Source: Modestobacter sp. VKM Ac-2982 (GTDB lineage Bacteria > Actinomycetota > Actinomycetes > Mycobacteriales > Geodermatophilaceae). Taken from it: 64,000 nucleotides of DNA. Below are positions 8,070-20,423 of this stretch, piece by piece (the first letter of the stretch is position 1; each line of letters opens with the position of its first letter). The stretch is from NCBI RefSeq assembly GCF_026967935.1, contig NZ_JAPVBL010000001.1, positions 186,001-250,000 of the forward strand, in the 5' to 3' direction. The position numbers were made by a program, and so were the translations under genes. The notes beneath the pieces are model-generated. The model saw nothing but the letters and a program-made list of their open reading frames with translations. It was not told the DNA's origin and made no database searches.

Positions 8070-8213
8070 TCAGGAGGCGCGCGGCGTGCTGACCGAGCCC
8101 GGACCGCGGGTGGCCTCGGCCCACAGGTCGGCCTCGCCCTTGCCGCTGCTGCGCTTGCGCACGGCCGCCAGGGCAGTGGCCGCGACCGCCGCCATCGCCA
8201 GCTTCTTCAGCAC
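8070..8213 (-). CDS. DLW-39 family small protein
   Basis: A 47-residue protein: GTG start, GAGGAGG 6 nt upstream, hydrophobic N-terminus MLKKLAMAAVAATALAAV followed by basic residues, then the signature E-A-D-L-W-A-E-A-T with Asp-Leu-Trp at residues 29-31. DLW-39 proteins are tiny actinobacterial proteins of about 39 residues encoded between gyrA and ppiA, with no known function; the N-terminus may sit in the membrane. It lies between the two tRNA genes, as expected for the family. It is short enough to be missed by routine gene calling. Confidence 0.88.
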   Translation of the reverse strand: MLKKLAMAAVAATALAAVRKRSSGKGEADLWAEATRGPGSVSTPRAS

Positions 8214-8329
8214 GCGGGACCTCCTCGAACGGTGTCGACCACCGCGGTGCGGGTGACCGCTGCCGGGACCCAGCGGCGGGCGACCGTGATCCCCGTGGAG
8301 ATCTCCGTCGCCCGCCGTCGGTGCACGGG

Positions 8330-8403
8330 TGGGCCTGGGAGGACTTGAACCTCCGGCCTCATCCTTATCAGGGATGCGCTCTAACCGTCTGAGCTACAGG
8401 CCC
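8330..8403 (-). tRNA. tRNA-Ile (anticodon GAT)
   Basis: The minus strand begins GGGCCTGTAGCTCAGACGG and has an anticodon loop CTGATAA (anticodon GAT). The T arm contains GGTTCAAGTCC. The acceptor GGGCCTG pairs perfectly with CAGGCCC; discriminator A; CCA not encoded. It forms the usual Ile-Ala pair downstream of gyrA-DUF3566. Confidence 0.97.
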
Positions 8404-8432
8404 GTGGACCGGTGAACAGCTTACCTGCCCCC

Positions 8433-8461
8433 CCGAGGCCCCCCGACGCGGGGGGCCTCGG
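8433..8461 (-). terminator. Hairpin terminator after the DUF3566 gene
   Basis: ccgaggcccccc and ggggggcctcgg form a perfect 12-bp stem with a 5-nt loop. It starts 14 nt downstream of the DUF3566 stop and separates the gyrase-DUF3566 unit from tRNA-Ile. Confidence 0.85.
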
Positions 8462-8475
8462 CGAGGGCGGCCGAC

Positions 8476-9504
8476 TCAGTCCCGCTCGGCGAGGGTGACC
8501 TCGAGGCCACCGACCAGGTCGGAACAGAGGTTGTAGACGAAGGTGCCGACGGTGCACAGCGCGGTCAGCAGCACGATGTTGATCGCGCCGATCACCGCCG
8601 CACCGCCGAAGACGACGCCGGCGGTGATCACCTCACCGCCACCGTCGGTGGCCTCGGTGGTGGTGGCGAGCTGCCCGATCAGGTCGTTGACCGTGTCGAA
8701 GACGCCCAGGCCGCCCAGCACCCCGTAGAGGATGCCGACGGCGACCATCCACACGAAGAACAGTGCGATGGAGAGCACGAGCGAGATCTTCAGCGCCGAC
8801 CACGTGTCGATGTGGCGCAGCTGGAGCCGGGCCCGGCGAGGGCCACGGTTGGTGGTGCTGCGCGCCTTCCCGGACGAGGGGCGACCGGCACCCTGACCGG
8901 CCGGCCGGGCCGCAGCGCGCGCCGGGTCGGGCCGGGCGGCGGGGTCGATCGGCCGTGCAGCGGCCGGAGGCAGGCCGACCGCCTGGGTCGAGTCGACCGG
9001 GGCCGAGCCGGCCGCCGGCACCCCACTCCGAGGGGCGTTCGCCCGCGTGGTGCTCGTCGGCCGGTTCCCCGTCGAGGCCGGCGTGCCGGTCGCCGGCGCA
9101 CCGTCCCGTCCGGAGGCGTGGTCCCGGTTCGCAGGCTGGGTCCCGGCCGCCGCGGCCCTGCCCGCCGTGGACGTGCCGGCTGCGCGGGCCGGGGACGCAC
9201 CGGCACCCTCAGCCGGACCACCGCCCGCGCCCTTCGCAGGGGCGGCCTTGGCGGGAGCGGCCGTGGCCGGACCTGCCTGTGCCGGAGTGGCCTTCGCCGG
9301 AGCAGCCGGGGTGGGACCGGCAGGTGCAGGACCGGCCGGCGAGCCGGACGACGACCGGCCGCCGTCCTTCGCCGAAGGCGCGGTGCCCGAACCGGCCGGC
9401 CCGGACCGGTCGCCGACCGGGGTGGCGCCGTCCGGTGCCGCGTCGGCGGCGCCGTCCCCCTCACGGGAGTCGGTACGCACCGAACTGCGTGCCCCGTCGC
9501 TCAT
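8476..9504 (-). CDS. DUF3566 membrane protein with long Ala/Pro-rich N-terminus
   Basis: The C-terminal ~115 residues form the DUF3566 domain: a conserved RARLQLRHIDTWSALKISLV start, two membrane helices, and a closing segment with VGTFVYNLCSDLVGGLEVTL. The domain is almost always encoded just downstream of gyrA in actinobacteria; its function is unknown. The first ~225 residues are low-complexity Ala/Pro/Gly/Thr/Ser with stretches such as AKAAPAKGA, probably disordered and cytoplasmic. The ATG is preceded by a weak GGAGA. It is likely expressed with gyrA, although a 156-nt gap containing a hairpin lies between them. Confidence 0.88.
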   Translation of the reverse strand: MSDGARSSVRTDSREGDGAADAAPDGATPVGDRSGPAGSGTAPSAKDGGRSSSGSPAGPAPAGPTPAAPAKATPAQAGPATAAPAKAAPAKGAGGGPAEGAGASPARAAGTSTAGRAAAAGTQPANRDHASGRDGAPATGTPASTGNRPTSTTRANAPRSGVPAAGSAPVDSTQAVGLPPAAARPIDPAARPDPARAAARPAGQGAGRPSSGKARSTTNRGPRRARLQLRHIDTWSALKISLVLSIALFFVWMVAVGILYGVLGGLGVFDTVNDLIGQLATTTEATDGGGEVITAGVVFGGAAVIGAINIVLLTALCTVGTFVYNLCSDLVGGLEVTLAERD

Positions 9505-9613
9505 CCCAGTCTCCTGTCGCCCTGCGGCCCGTGCCGCGTCGGTGCACCCACCGGTCCCGCCATGGTGCAGAGGGCGGTGGGCCGGTCACTGCGGTGGTCG
9601 TCGCCGGCCCGGA

Positions 9614-9635
9614 TCGCGGACGTCGTCGTCCGCGA
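9614..9635 (-). terminator. Hairpin downstream of gyrA
   Basis: tcgcggacg and cgtccgcga form a 9-bp stem with a TCGT loop, 26 nt after the gyrA stop and before the DUF3566 start. It could be a terminator or partial attenuator. Confidence 0.5.
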
Positions 9636-9660
9636 CACCGGTTCGGCATCCGCGCCCACC

Positions 9661-12129
<2,469 letters not shown>

Positions 12130-12205
12130 GTCTGGTTCTCCACAAGTCGATACACAGCGGTGGATGAATGCGCGCTACACGCGCCCTCAGGGTCTTCGCC
12201 CCCGG

Positions 12206-12257
12206 CCCCCTCGCAGGGGCCCACGCCGAGCGGAGCGAGGCGTGGGGGGCGAGGGGG
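12206..12257 (-). terminator. Nested hairpin between gyrB and gyrA
   Basis: A 9-bp outer stem (ccccctcgc with gcgaggggg) encloses an 8-bp inner stem (cccacgcc with ggcgtggg). It begins 6 nt after the gyrB stop, so it could terminate or attenuate gyrB transcripts before gyrA. Confidence 0.6.
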
Positions 12258-12262
12258 TCCTT

Positions 12263-14647
<2,385 letters not shown>

Positions 14648-16435
14648 TCAGACCAGGAGCTGGGCGGTGGCGAGCTCGCGGTAGAGCGGGCTGGTGTCGA
14701 CCAGCTCGGCGTGCGTGCCGACGGCGACCACCCGCCCGGCGTCCAGGACCACGATCTGGTCGCTGTCCACCACCGTGGACAGCCGGTGGGCCACCACCAG
14801 CAGGGCCCGGTCGGCCGCCGCGGCGGCCAGGGTCTCCCGGAGCAGGCCCTCGTTGCGGGCGTCGAGGCTGGCGGTCGGCTCGTCGAGCAGCAGCAGCGCC
14901 GGCCGGGCCAGCAGCGACCGGGCGATCGCCAGCCGCTGGCGCTCCCCGCCGGACAGCAGCACCCCGTCGTCCCCGACGGCGACGTCCAGCCCGCGCGCGG
15001 AGCGCTGCACGACACCGGTGAGGCCGACGTCGGCGAGCGCCTGCCACAGCTGCTCCTCCCCGGCGTGGGGCGCGGCCAGCAGCAGGTTCTCCCGGACCGT
15101 GCCGGCCAGCACCGGCGCCTCCTGCTCGACGTAGCCCATCCGAGCCCGGAGCGTGGCGCGCGGCAGCTCGCGCACGTCGGTGCCGCCCCACCGGACCGTG
15201 CCGGACGAGAGCGGGTAGAAGCCCTCCACCAGGGCCAGCACGGTGGACTTGCCGGCGCCCGACGGCCCGACCAGCGCGACCCGGGTGCCGGCCGGCACGG
15301 TGAAGGAGACGCCGTGCAGCACCGCCGTCCCGTCCGGGTAGCCGAAGCCGACGTCCTCCAGTTCGAGCAGCGGGACGGGGTCCCCGCCCGCGGGGGTGCG
15401 GAGCACCGCCGGCGACCGGCCGGCTGCCGGCCGCTCCGGCCGCTCGTCGTGCTCGGGCTCCAGGGCCAAGATCTCCTGCACCCGGGCCAGCGCCCCGAGG
15501 CCGGCCTGCAACTGGGTGTAGGAACCGATCAACTGTCCCAGCGGCATGACCAGCAGGAACAGGTAGAGGATGAAGGCGACCAGGTCGGCCACGGCGATCG
15601 AGCCGGTCGCCACCCGGTAGCCGCCCAGCCCCAGCACGGCCAGGAACGCCCCCTGGACGGCGATCGACCCGGCCGGTGAGACCAGCGCCTCCAGCCGGGC
15701 GACCTGCACGCCGGCGGTGAACGCCCGCTCGGCGCTGGTGCCCACGGTGTCCACCTCTCGGGCGGTGGCACCGCTGGCCCGGATCGTGCGGACCGCCGAC
15801 AGCGCCCGCTCCACCGCCGCGCTCATCGCACCGACCTGCTCCTGCGCCTGCCGGGACAGCACCCGGACGCGGCGGGAGGCCAGCACCGCGGTGGTCACCC
15901 CGACGCTCACCGCGAGCACGGTGACCAGCAGCAGCCAGACATCGACCAGAGCCATCGCGATCAGGGCCCCGACGCCGACCACCACCGACCCGACCAGCTC
16001 CACCACCCCGCTGGTGACGGCGGCCCGCAGCAGGGTGGTGTCCGAGCCGACGCGCGACATCAGGTCCCCGGTGCGCCGCTGGTCGTACTCGGCGATCGGC
16101 AGCCGCAGCAGTCGGTCGACCAGCAGTCGCCGGGTGCTGAGGACGACGCCCTCGGCGGTGCGCTGCAGCAGGTACTGCTGCCCGGCACCGAGCACCGCGG
16201 CCACCACCAGGACGACGACCAGCGCGATCACCCCGGGCAGCACCGCACCGCCCGAGCCCACCGCGCTGATCACCTGCCCGACCAGGGCGGGCTGGGCCAG
16301 CGCAGCCGCGGCCGACACGAGCGAGAGCACCGCAGCCGCGCCCAGCGCCCGGCGGTGCGGGCGGAGCAGGGGCAGCAGCTCGCGCAGCCCGGCGGTCGGT
16401 GTCGGCTCCTCCGTCGTCGACCCGGCCGACGTCAT
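14648..16435 (-). CDS. ABC transporter, fused membrane and ATPase domains (exporter type)
   Basis: A half-transporter of 595 residues: N-terminal membrane domain with about six helices (residues 25-320) and a C-terminal ATPase (about 355-590). ATPase motifs: Walker A GPSGAGKST, Q-loop YVEQEAP, signature LSGGERQRLA, Walker B ALLLLDEPTASLD, H-loop VVAHRLST. It resembles lipid/drug exporters (MsbA/LmrA-like) and would work as a homodimer. The substrate is unknown. It starts 13 nt after the preceding hypothetical gene on the same strand, so the two are probably co-transcribed with dciA-recF upstream. Confidence 0.93.
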   Translation of the reverse strand: MTSAGSTTEEPTPTAGLRELLPLLRPHRRALGAAAVLSLVSAAAALAQPALVGQVISAVGSGGAVLPGVIALVVVLVVAAVLGAGQQYLLQRTAEGVVLSTRRLLVDRLLRLPIAEYDQRRTGDLMSRVGSDTTLLRAAVTSGVVELVGSVVVGVGALIAMALVDVWLLLVTVLAVSVGVTTAVLASRRVRVLSRQAQEQVGAMSAAVERALSAVRTIRASGATAREVDTVGTSAERAFTAGVQVARLEALVSPAGSIAVQGAFLAVLGLGGYRVATGSIAVADLVAFILYLFLLVMPLGQLIGSYTQLQAGLGALARVQEILALEPEHDERPERPAAGRSPAVLRTPAGGDPVPLLELEDVGFGYPDGTAVLHGVSFTVPAGTRVALVGPSGAGKSTVLALVEGFYPLSSGTVRWGGTDVRELPRATLRARMGYVEQEAPVLAGTVRENLLLAAPHAGEEQLWQALADVGLTGVVQRSARGLDVAVGDDGVLLSGGERQRLAIARSLLARPALLLLDEPTASLDARNEGLLRETLAAAAADRALLVVAHRLSTVVDSDQIVVLDAGRVVAVGTHAELVDTSPLYRELATAQLLV

Positions 16436-16448
16436 CGTGGGGCGCCGG

Positions 16449-17498
16449 TCAGGACGCGGCGGCGAGTGCGCCGACCACGGCAGCCAGCAGCCGGGCGTGG
16501 TGCTCGATCAGCTGCGGCCGGTTGGCGTCCGGCCGGATGGCGGCTACGAAGCCGGCCGCGGACCAGATCTCGTCGCCGTCGTCACTGCCCAGCAACGACT
16601 GCCGGACGAGGGGGTCCTCGGCGATCCGGCGGACCTGCGGGCCGTCCTCGGCAGCGAGCAGCACCCAGCGGCGGTCGAACTCGGGGTCCGGGCTGGGGAT
16701 CTGCAGCATGCCGCCGGTGCCGTGCCGCCACATCCGGGCCGGGGAGAGCCGGAACGCGGGCACCGCGCCCAGCACCGGCGCGGCGGTGACCCCGTGGGTG
16801 CTGACGAAGCCGCGGCCGACCGGGGAGACGATGTCGAAGGCGACCAGGTCCAGGCCGTTGCCCCGGCCGCGCACCACCCGGCTCGCCTGGTCCTCCTTGC
16901 CGGGGCGGACCGGCGCCGACCGCACCAGCGCGCCCAGCGGCTCGTCCTCCGGTGCGGTCCCGTCGGAGAGCACCCAGCCGAACTGCTGGGCCCACAGCTG
17001 CGTGCCGTAGGGGTCCTCCGCGGCAGCCGGGTCGGGCTGCGCGTCCCGGTTCCCGGCGCCGGCGTCGTCCGACGGCCGGGACCGGCCGCCGCCGAACAGC
17101 CCACCCAGCCCCCGCCGGGGGCGTTCGGCCTGCTCGCGCGGGGGTGCGTCGGACTGCCACTGGTCGGCCTCGGGCGGCCGCCAGGCGGACTCGTCCCGTG
17201 GCGCGGGCGGCGGTGTCTGTGCCGGTGGGGTGGGCTGCGGTGGGCTGGACGGCGGTGGGCTGGACGCAGCCGGGCGATCGGGCTGCACCGCCGGCAGGTC
17301 CCAGCCCGGGGGCTGCCAGGCCCGGGACCCGGAACGGTCGTCCGCGGGTTCGTCGGGGCGGTCGCGGTCCGGGCGGGGAGCGGCCGGGCCGGGGTCACCG
17401 CCGCTGGGCGTGTCCTCACCGAGGTGCGCGGGCTCCTGCCACTGGCCGCCGGCGCCGTCGTCGAAACCGTCCCGGTCGCGGTCGCGCGGGCTGCTCAT
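16449..17498 (-). CDS. Uncharacterised protein with disordered Pro-rich N-terminus
   Basis: 349 residues, family not recognised. The first ~150 residues are rich in Asp, Arg, Pro and Gln with runs such as PPPSSPPQPTPP, followed by PRRGLGGLFGGGRSR, and are probably disordered. The last ~190 residues look folded (GTQLWAQQFGWVLSDG, RMWRHGTGGMLQIPSP, FDRRWVLLAAEDG, EIWSAAGFVAAIRPD), ending in an amphipathic alanine-rich helix. No membrane helix or signal peptide is seen. The ATG at 17498 is chosen because GAGGAG lies 6 nt upstream and it clears the dciA stop by 52 nt. It lies between dciA and an ABC exporter. Confidence 0.75.
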   Translation of the reverse strand: MSSPRDRDRDGFDDGAGGQWQEPAHLGEDTPSGGDPGPAAPRPDRDRPDEPADDRSGSRAWQPPGWDLPAVQPDRPAASSPPPSSPPQPTPPAQTPPPAPRDESAWRPPEADQWQSDAPPREQAERPRRGLGGLFGGGRSRPSDDAGAGNRDAQPDPAAAEDPYGTQLWAQQFGWVLSDGTAPEDEPLGALVRSAPVRPGKEDQASRVVRGRGNGLDLVAFDIVSPVGRGFVSTHGVTAAPVLGAVPAFRLSPARMWRHGTGGMLQIPSPDPEFDRRWVLLAAEDGPQVRRIAEDPLVRQSLLGSDDGDEIWSAAGFVAAIRPDANRPQLIEHHARLLAAVVGALAAAS

Positions 17499-17550
17499 CG
17501 CTGACTCCTCGTCGTCTCGTCGCTCATCCGGTGTGGTCGCTCGTCCGGGC

Positions 17551-18051
17551 TCATCCGTAGGTGTCGCGCGGCCCACGGCCACGGACGGTGCGCGGGCCCT
17601 TCTTCCAGCTCGGCGCCGTCGGACCGACAACGCGCAGCTTGGTCACGACGTCCCCGCCCACCCCGGCGCGCAGCTTGCCCAGGATGCTCGGCGCCAGCAG
17701 GCGCAGCTGGGTGGCCCAGGCCGTGGACTCCGCGACCACCAGCAGCTCGCCCTCGTTCAGCGACTGCGGCCGGCAGTGCGCGGCGATCTCCGGTCCGACC
17801 AGGGTGTCCCAGCGCCCGAAGACCGCGCCGACCTTGGTGCGGGCGGTCCAGTCCTGCTGGGTGACCAGCGAGTCGACCAGGGAGCCGAGCGGCTGGGGGT
17901 CGTCGGCGCCGGGGCCGGGACCGGTCCATCGTCGCCGCGGGCCGGCCACCCGGCGACGGGTGGGCTGCGGGCGGGACGCCGAGGCGGCCCGGGCGGCCTC
18001 GAGCGCCGCACGGGCGATGTCGGAGGGTCGTGCCGGACGTTCCTCAGCCAC
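17551..18051 (-). CDS. dciA: DciA (DUF721) replicative helicase-associated protein
   Basis: DciA, formerly DUF721, helps load or operate the DnaB helicase in bacteria lacking DnaC/DnaI. The C-terminal half shows the DUF721 pattern: a tryptophan in [15 protein letters not shown], then [23 protein letters not shown] and [18 protein letters not shown]. The N-terminal half is Arg/Ala/Pro-rich. The GTG at 18051 overlaps the recF stop by 8 nt (GTGGCTGA), implying translational coupling; a longer reading to 18096 would start inside recF. The product is 166 residues. The order dnaA-dnaN-gnd-recF-dciA matches mycobacteria. Its expected partner, DnaB, is encoded about 38 kb away. Confidence 0.92.
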   Translation of the reverse strand: MAEERPARPSDIARAALEAARAASASRPQPTRRRVAGPRRRWTGPGPGADDPQPLGSLVDSLVTQQDWTARTKVGAVFGRWDTLVGPEIAAHCRPQSLNEGELLVVAESTAWATQLRLLAPSILGKLRAGVGGDVVTKLRVVGPTAPSWKKGPRTVRGRGPRDTYG

Positions 18052-19240
18052 GGTCCACCCCTGTCTCCTCCACCGCGCTGTCCTCAGCCGGCTCACCGGG
18101 CAGGATCCGCGCCTCCCCGTCGGCGACCTGCACCCGGGTCCCCAGCAGGACCGCGGGGACGTCCTCGGCGACGGCCGCGGTGATCAGGGTCTGCTCGGCG
18201 CTGCGGGCGACCTCGGCCAGCGCGGCGCGGCGACCGGAGTCCAGCTCGGCGAAGACGTCGTCCAGCACCAGGATCGGGTCGTCGCCCTCGGCGCGGAGCA
18301 GCGCGAAGCAGGCCAGCTTCACCGCGAGGGCGAACGACCAGGACTCACCGTGGCTGGCGTAGCCCTTGGCCGGCGCCGGCCCCAGGTGCAGCACCAGGTC
18401 GTCGCGGTGCGGCCCGACCAGGGTCACCCCGCGGTCGACCTCGTCCTTGCGCCGCTCGGCGACCCGCTCGCGGAGCGCCGTGGCCAGCTCCTCGGCACCG
18501 GGCAGCGCCCGCGCCGGGTCGATCGGCGCACCGTCACCGGCCAGCGGCACCGAGCTGCTGTAGCCCAGCGCCGCCCGGTCGGCGCCGGGGCCGGCCACCC
18601 CGGCGTAGGACTCAGCCACGTAGGGGGCGAGGTCGGCGATGAGCGCCAGCCGGGCCGCCAGCAGCTGGCCGCCGAGCTCGGTCAGGTGGCCGTCCCAGAC
18701 GTCCAGGGTGGCCAGCGCGTTGCCGCGGGCGAGCCTCGCCGTCTTCAGCAGGGCGTTGCGCTGCTTGAGCACCCGGTCGTAGTCACTGCGCACCCCGGCC
18801 AGCCGCGGTGTGCGGCTGACCAGCAGGTCGTCGAGGAAGCGCCGGCGCTCGGCCGGGTCCCCGCGGACCAGGGCGAGGTCCTCGGGGGCGAACAGGACGG
18901 TCCGGACGAGCCCGAGCAGCTCCCGCGGCCGGGGCAGGGGCGCCCGGTTGACCCGCACCCGGTTGGCCCGGCCGGGGTTGATCTCCACCTCGACCAGCAG
19001 CTCGCGCTCGTCCCGGCGCAGCGCTGCCCGCACCACCGCCTGGGTCGCGCCGTGCTGCACCAGCGGTGCGTCGGAGGAGACCCGGTGGCTGCCCAGCGTG
19101 GCCAGGTAGCCGACCGCCTCGACCAGGTTGGTCTTCCCCTGGCCGTTGCGGCCGACCAGCACGGTCGGGCCCGGCGTCAGCGCCAGGTCCGCGGACTCCC
19201 AGCTGCGGAAGTGCCCGACCTGCAGGTGCCGGAGGTACAT
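18044..19240 (-). CDS. recF: DNA repair and replication protein RecF
   Basis: SMC-like ATPase that loads RecA at single-strand gaps together with RecO and RecR. It opens with [14 protein letters not shown]; Walker A is [14 protein letters not shown] (residues about 29-42), the signature region is near LVGPHRDDL, and Walker B is [12 protein letters not shown]. The length of 398 residues is normal. It overlaps dciA by 8 nt. Upstream lies a 42-bp palindrome rather than an obvious strong promoter, so recF may be read from gnd or dnaN, or the palindrome may isolate it. Confidence 0.97.
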   Translation of the reverse strand: MYLRHLQVGHFRSWESADLALTPGPTVLVGRNGQGKTNLVEAVGYLATLGSHRVSSDAPLVQHGATQAVVRAALRRDERELLVEVEINPGRANRVRVNRAPLPRPRELLGLVRTVLFAPEDLALVRGDPAERRRFLDDLLVSRTPRLAGVRSDYDRVLKQRNALLKTARLARGNALATLDVWDGHLTELGGQLLAARLALIADLAPYVAESYAGVAGPGADRAALGYSSSVPLAGDGAPIDPARALPGAEELATALRERVAERRKDEVDRGVTLVGPHRDDLVLHLGPAPAKGYASHGESWSFALAVKLACFALLRAEGDDPILVLDDVFAELDSGRRAALAEVARSAEQTLITAAVAEDVPAVLLGTRVQVADGEARILPGEPAEDSAVEETGVDRG

Positions 19241-19250
19241 CTCAGGTCAG

Positions 19251-19292
19251 CGCCCCGTGGGGCCAAAGTCGCGACTTTGGCCCCACGGGGCG
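19251..19292. repeat. Perfect 42-bp palindrome between gnd and recF
   Basis: The left arm gccccgtggggccaaagtcg (19252-19271) is followed directly, with no spacer, by its exact reverse complement, and one more C-G pair extends it. The central 14 bp are AAAGTCGCGACTTT. It starts 10 nt before the recF start and ends 19 nt after the gnd stop, on the gnd-recF transcript. It could form a strong terminator, mask the recF ribosome binding site, or be a dispersed REP-like element. No second copy occurs in this window. Confidence 0.85.
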
Positions 19293-19311
19293 GCCGAGCG
19301 AGGGGAACTGC

Positions 19312-20253
19312 TCATGCGGGGTCCTCGGCCTCCGCCGGCTCGGCTGCCTCGACGGCCTGGACGGCGTGCCCGCCGAACTGGTTGCGCAGCGCGGCCACCG
19401 CCTTCATCGTCGGGGAGTCGCTCTGCCGGGAGGCGAAGCGGGCGAACAGCGACGCCGAGATCGCCGGCATCGGGACGGCGTGCTCGATCGCCTGCTCGAC
19501 GGTCCAGCGACCCTCGCCGGAGTCCTCGGCGTAGCCGGAGATCTTCTCCAGAGCCGGGTCGTCCTGCAGCGCGCGGACCAGCAGGTCCAGCAGCCAGGAG
19601 CGGATGACGGTGCCCTGGGTCCAGGAGGCGACGACGCCGGGGACGTCCTCGATCAGGTCGACCGCGGCCAGCAGCTCGTAGCCCTCGCCGTAGGCCTGCA
19701 TCATCGCGTACTCGATGCCGTTGTGGACCATCTTGGCGAAGTGGCCGGCGCCGCACGGGCCGGCGTGCACGAACCCGGCGCCGTGGATCGGCTGCCCGGC
19801 CTCGTCCTTGGGGGCCGGCGGCTTGAGCGCGTCGAAGATCGGCTGCGCCTTGGCGACGTCCTCCACCGAGCCACCGACCATGAGCGCGTAGCCGTTCTCC
19901 AGGCCCCAGACCCCGCCGGAGACCCCGGCGTCGATGTAGCCCAGGCCCTTGGCGCCCAGCTCCTCGCCGTGCACCTTGTCGTCGGTGAACTTGGAGTTGC
20001 CGCCGTCGATGACCACGTCACCGGGGCTCAGCAGCTCGCTCAGCTCACGCACCGTCGAGCGGGTGGGCTCGCCGCTGGGCACCATCACCCAGACGATGCG
20101 CGGCCCCTCGAGCGCCTGGACCAGCGCCTCGAGGCTCTCGACGTCCCGCTTCTCGGAGAACGCGTCGTACCCGACCACGTCGTGACCTGCGCGGCGGAGC
20201 CGCTCGGCCATGTTGCCGCCCATCTTGCCCAGTCCGACCATCCCCAGCTGCAC
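19312..20253 (-). CDS. gnd: 6-phosphogluconate dehydrogenase, decarboxylating (short form)
   Basis: Oxidises and decarboxylates 6-phosphogluconate to ribulose 5-phosphate in the pentose phosphate pathway. The coenzyme-binding motif GLGKMGGNMAERL is at the N-terminus; the substrate/catalytic region has DAGVSGGVWGLENGYALM and the catalytic Lys/His segment AGHFAKMVHNGIEYAMM. At 313 residues it is the short, YqeC/GndA-like form. The GTG at 20253 is used, with GAGGAG 6 nt upstream; the frame extends to 20406 but that part has no homologous look. The dnaN-gnd-recF order is conserved in actinobacteria. Confidence 0.95.
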   Translation of the reverse strand: MQLGMVGLGKMGGNMAERLRRAGHDVVGYDAFSEKRDVESLEALVQALEGPRIVWVMVPSGEPTRSTVRELSELLSPGDVVIDGGNSKFTDDKVHGEELGAKGLGYIDAGVSGGVWGLENGYALMVGGSVEDVAKAQPIFDALKPPAPKDEAGQPIHGAGFVHAGPCGAGHFAKMVHNGIEYAMMQAYGEGYELLAAVDLIEDVPGVVASWTQGTVIRSWLLDLLVRALQDDPALEKISGYAEDSGEGRWTVEQAIEHAVPMPAISASLFARFASRQSDSPTMKAVAALRNQFGGHAVQAVEAAEPAEAEDPA

Positions 20254-20396
20254 GTCCCGCTCCTCAGTCCTCGATGTCGCTCGTGGGCCGCGGTCCTCCC
20301 GCGGCAGGTCTCGGTGGGCAGCCGCACCGTTGCAGCGCACCCGGTGCACCCGGGCAGGGCCCAGGGCGCATGCCGACGTCCATCGTGCTCGCCCTC

Positions 20397-20416
20397 CCCG
20401 GCGCACGCGCGCCGGG
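20397..20416 (-). terminator. Hairpin after dnaN
   Basis: cccggcgc and gcgccggg form an 8-bp stem with loop ACGC, 8 nt downstream of the dnaN stop and in the 170-nt gap before gnd. Confidence 0.6.
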
Positions 20417-20423
20417 CCCGCTG

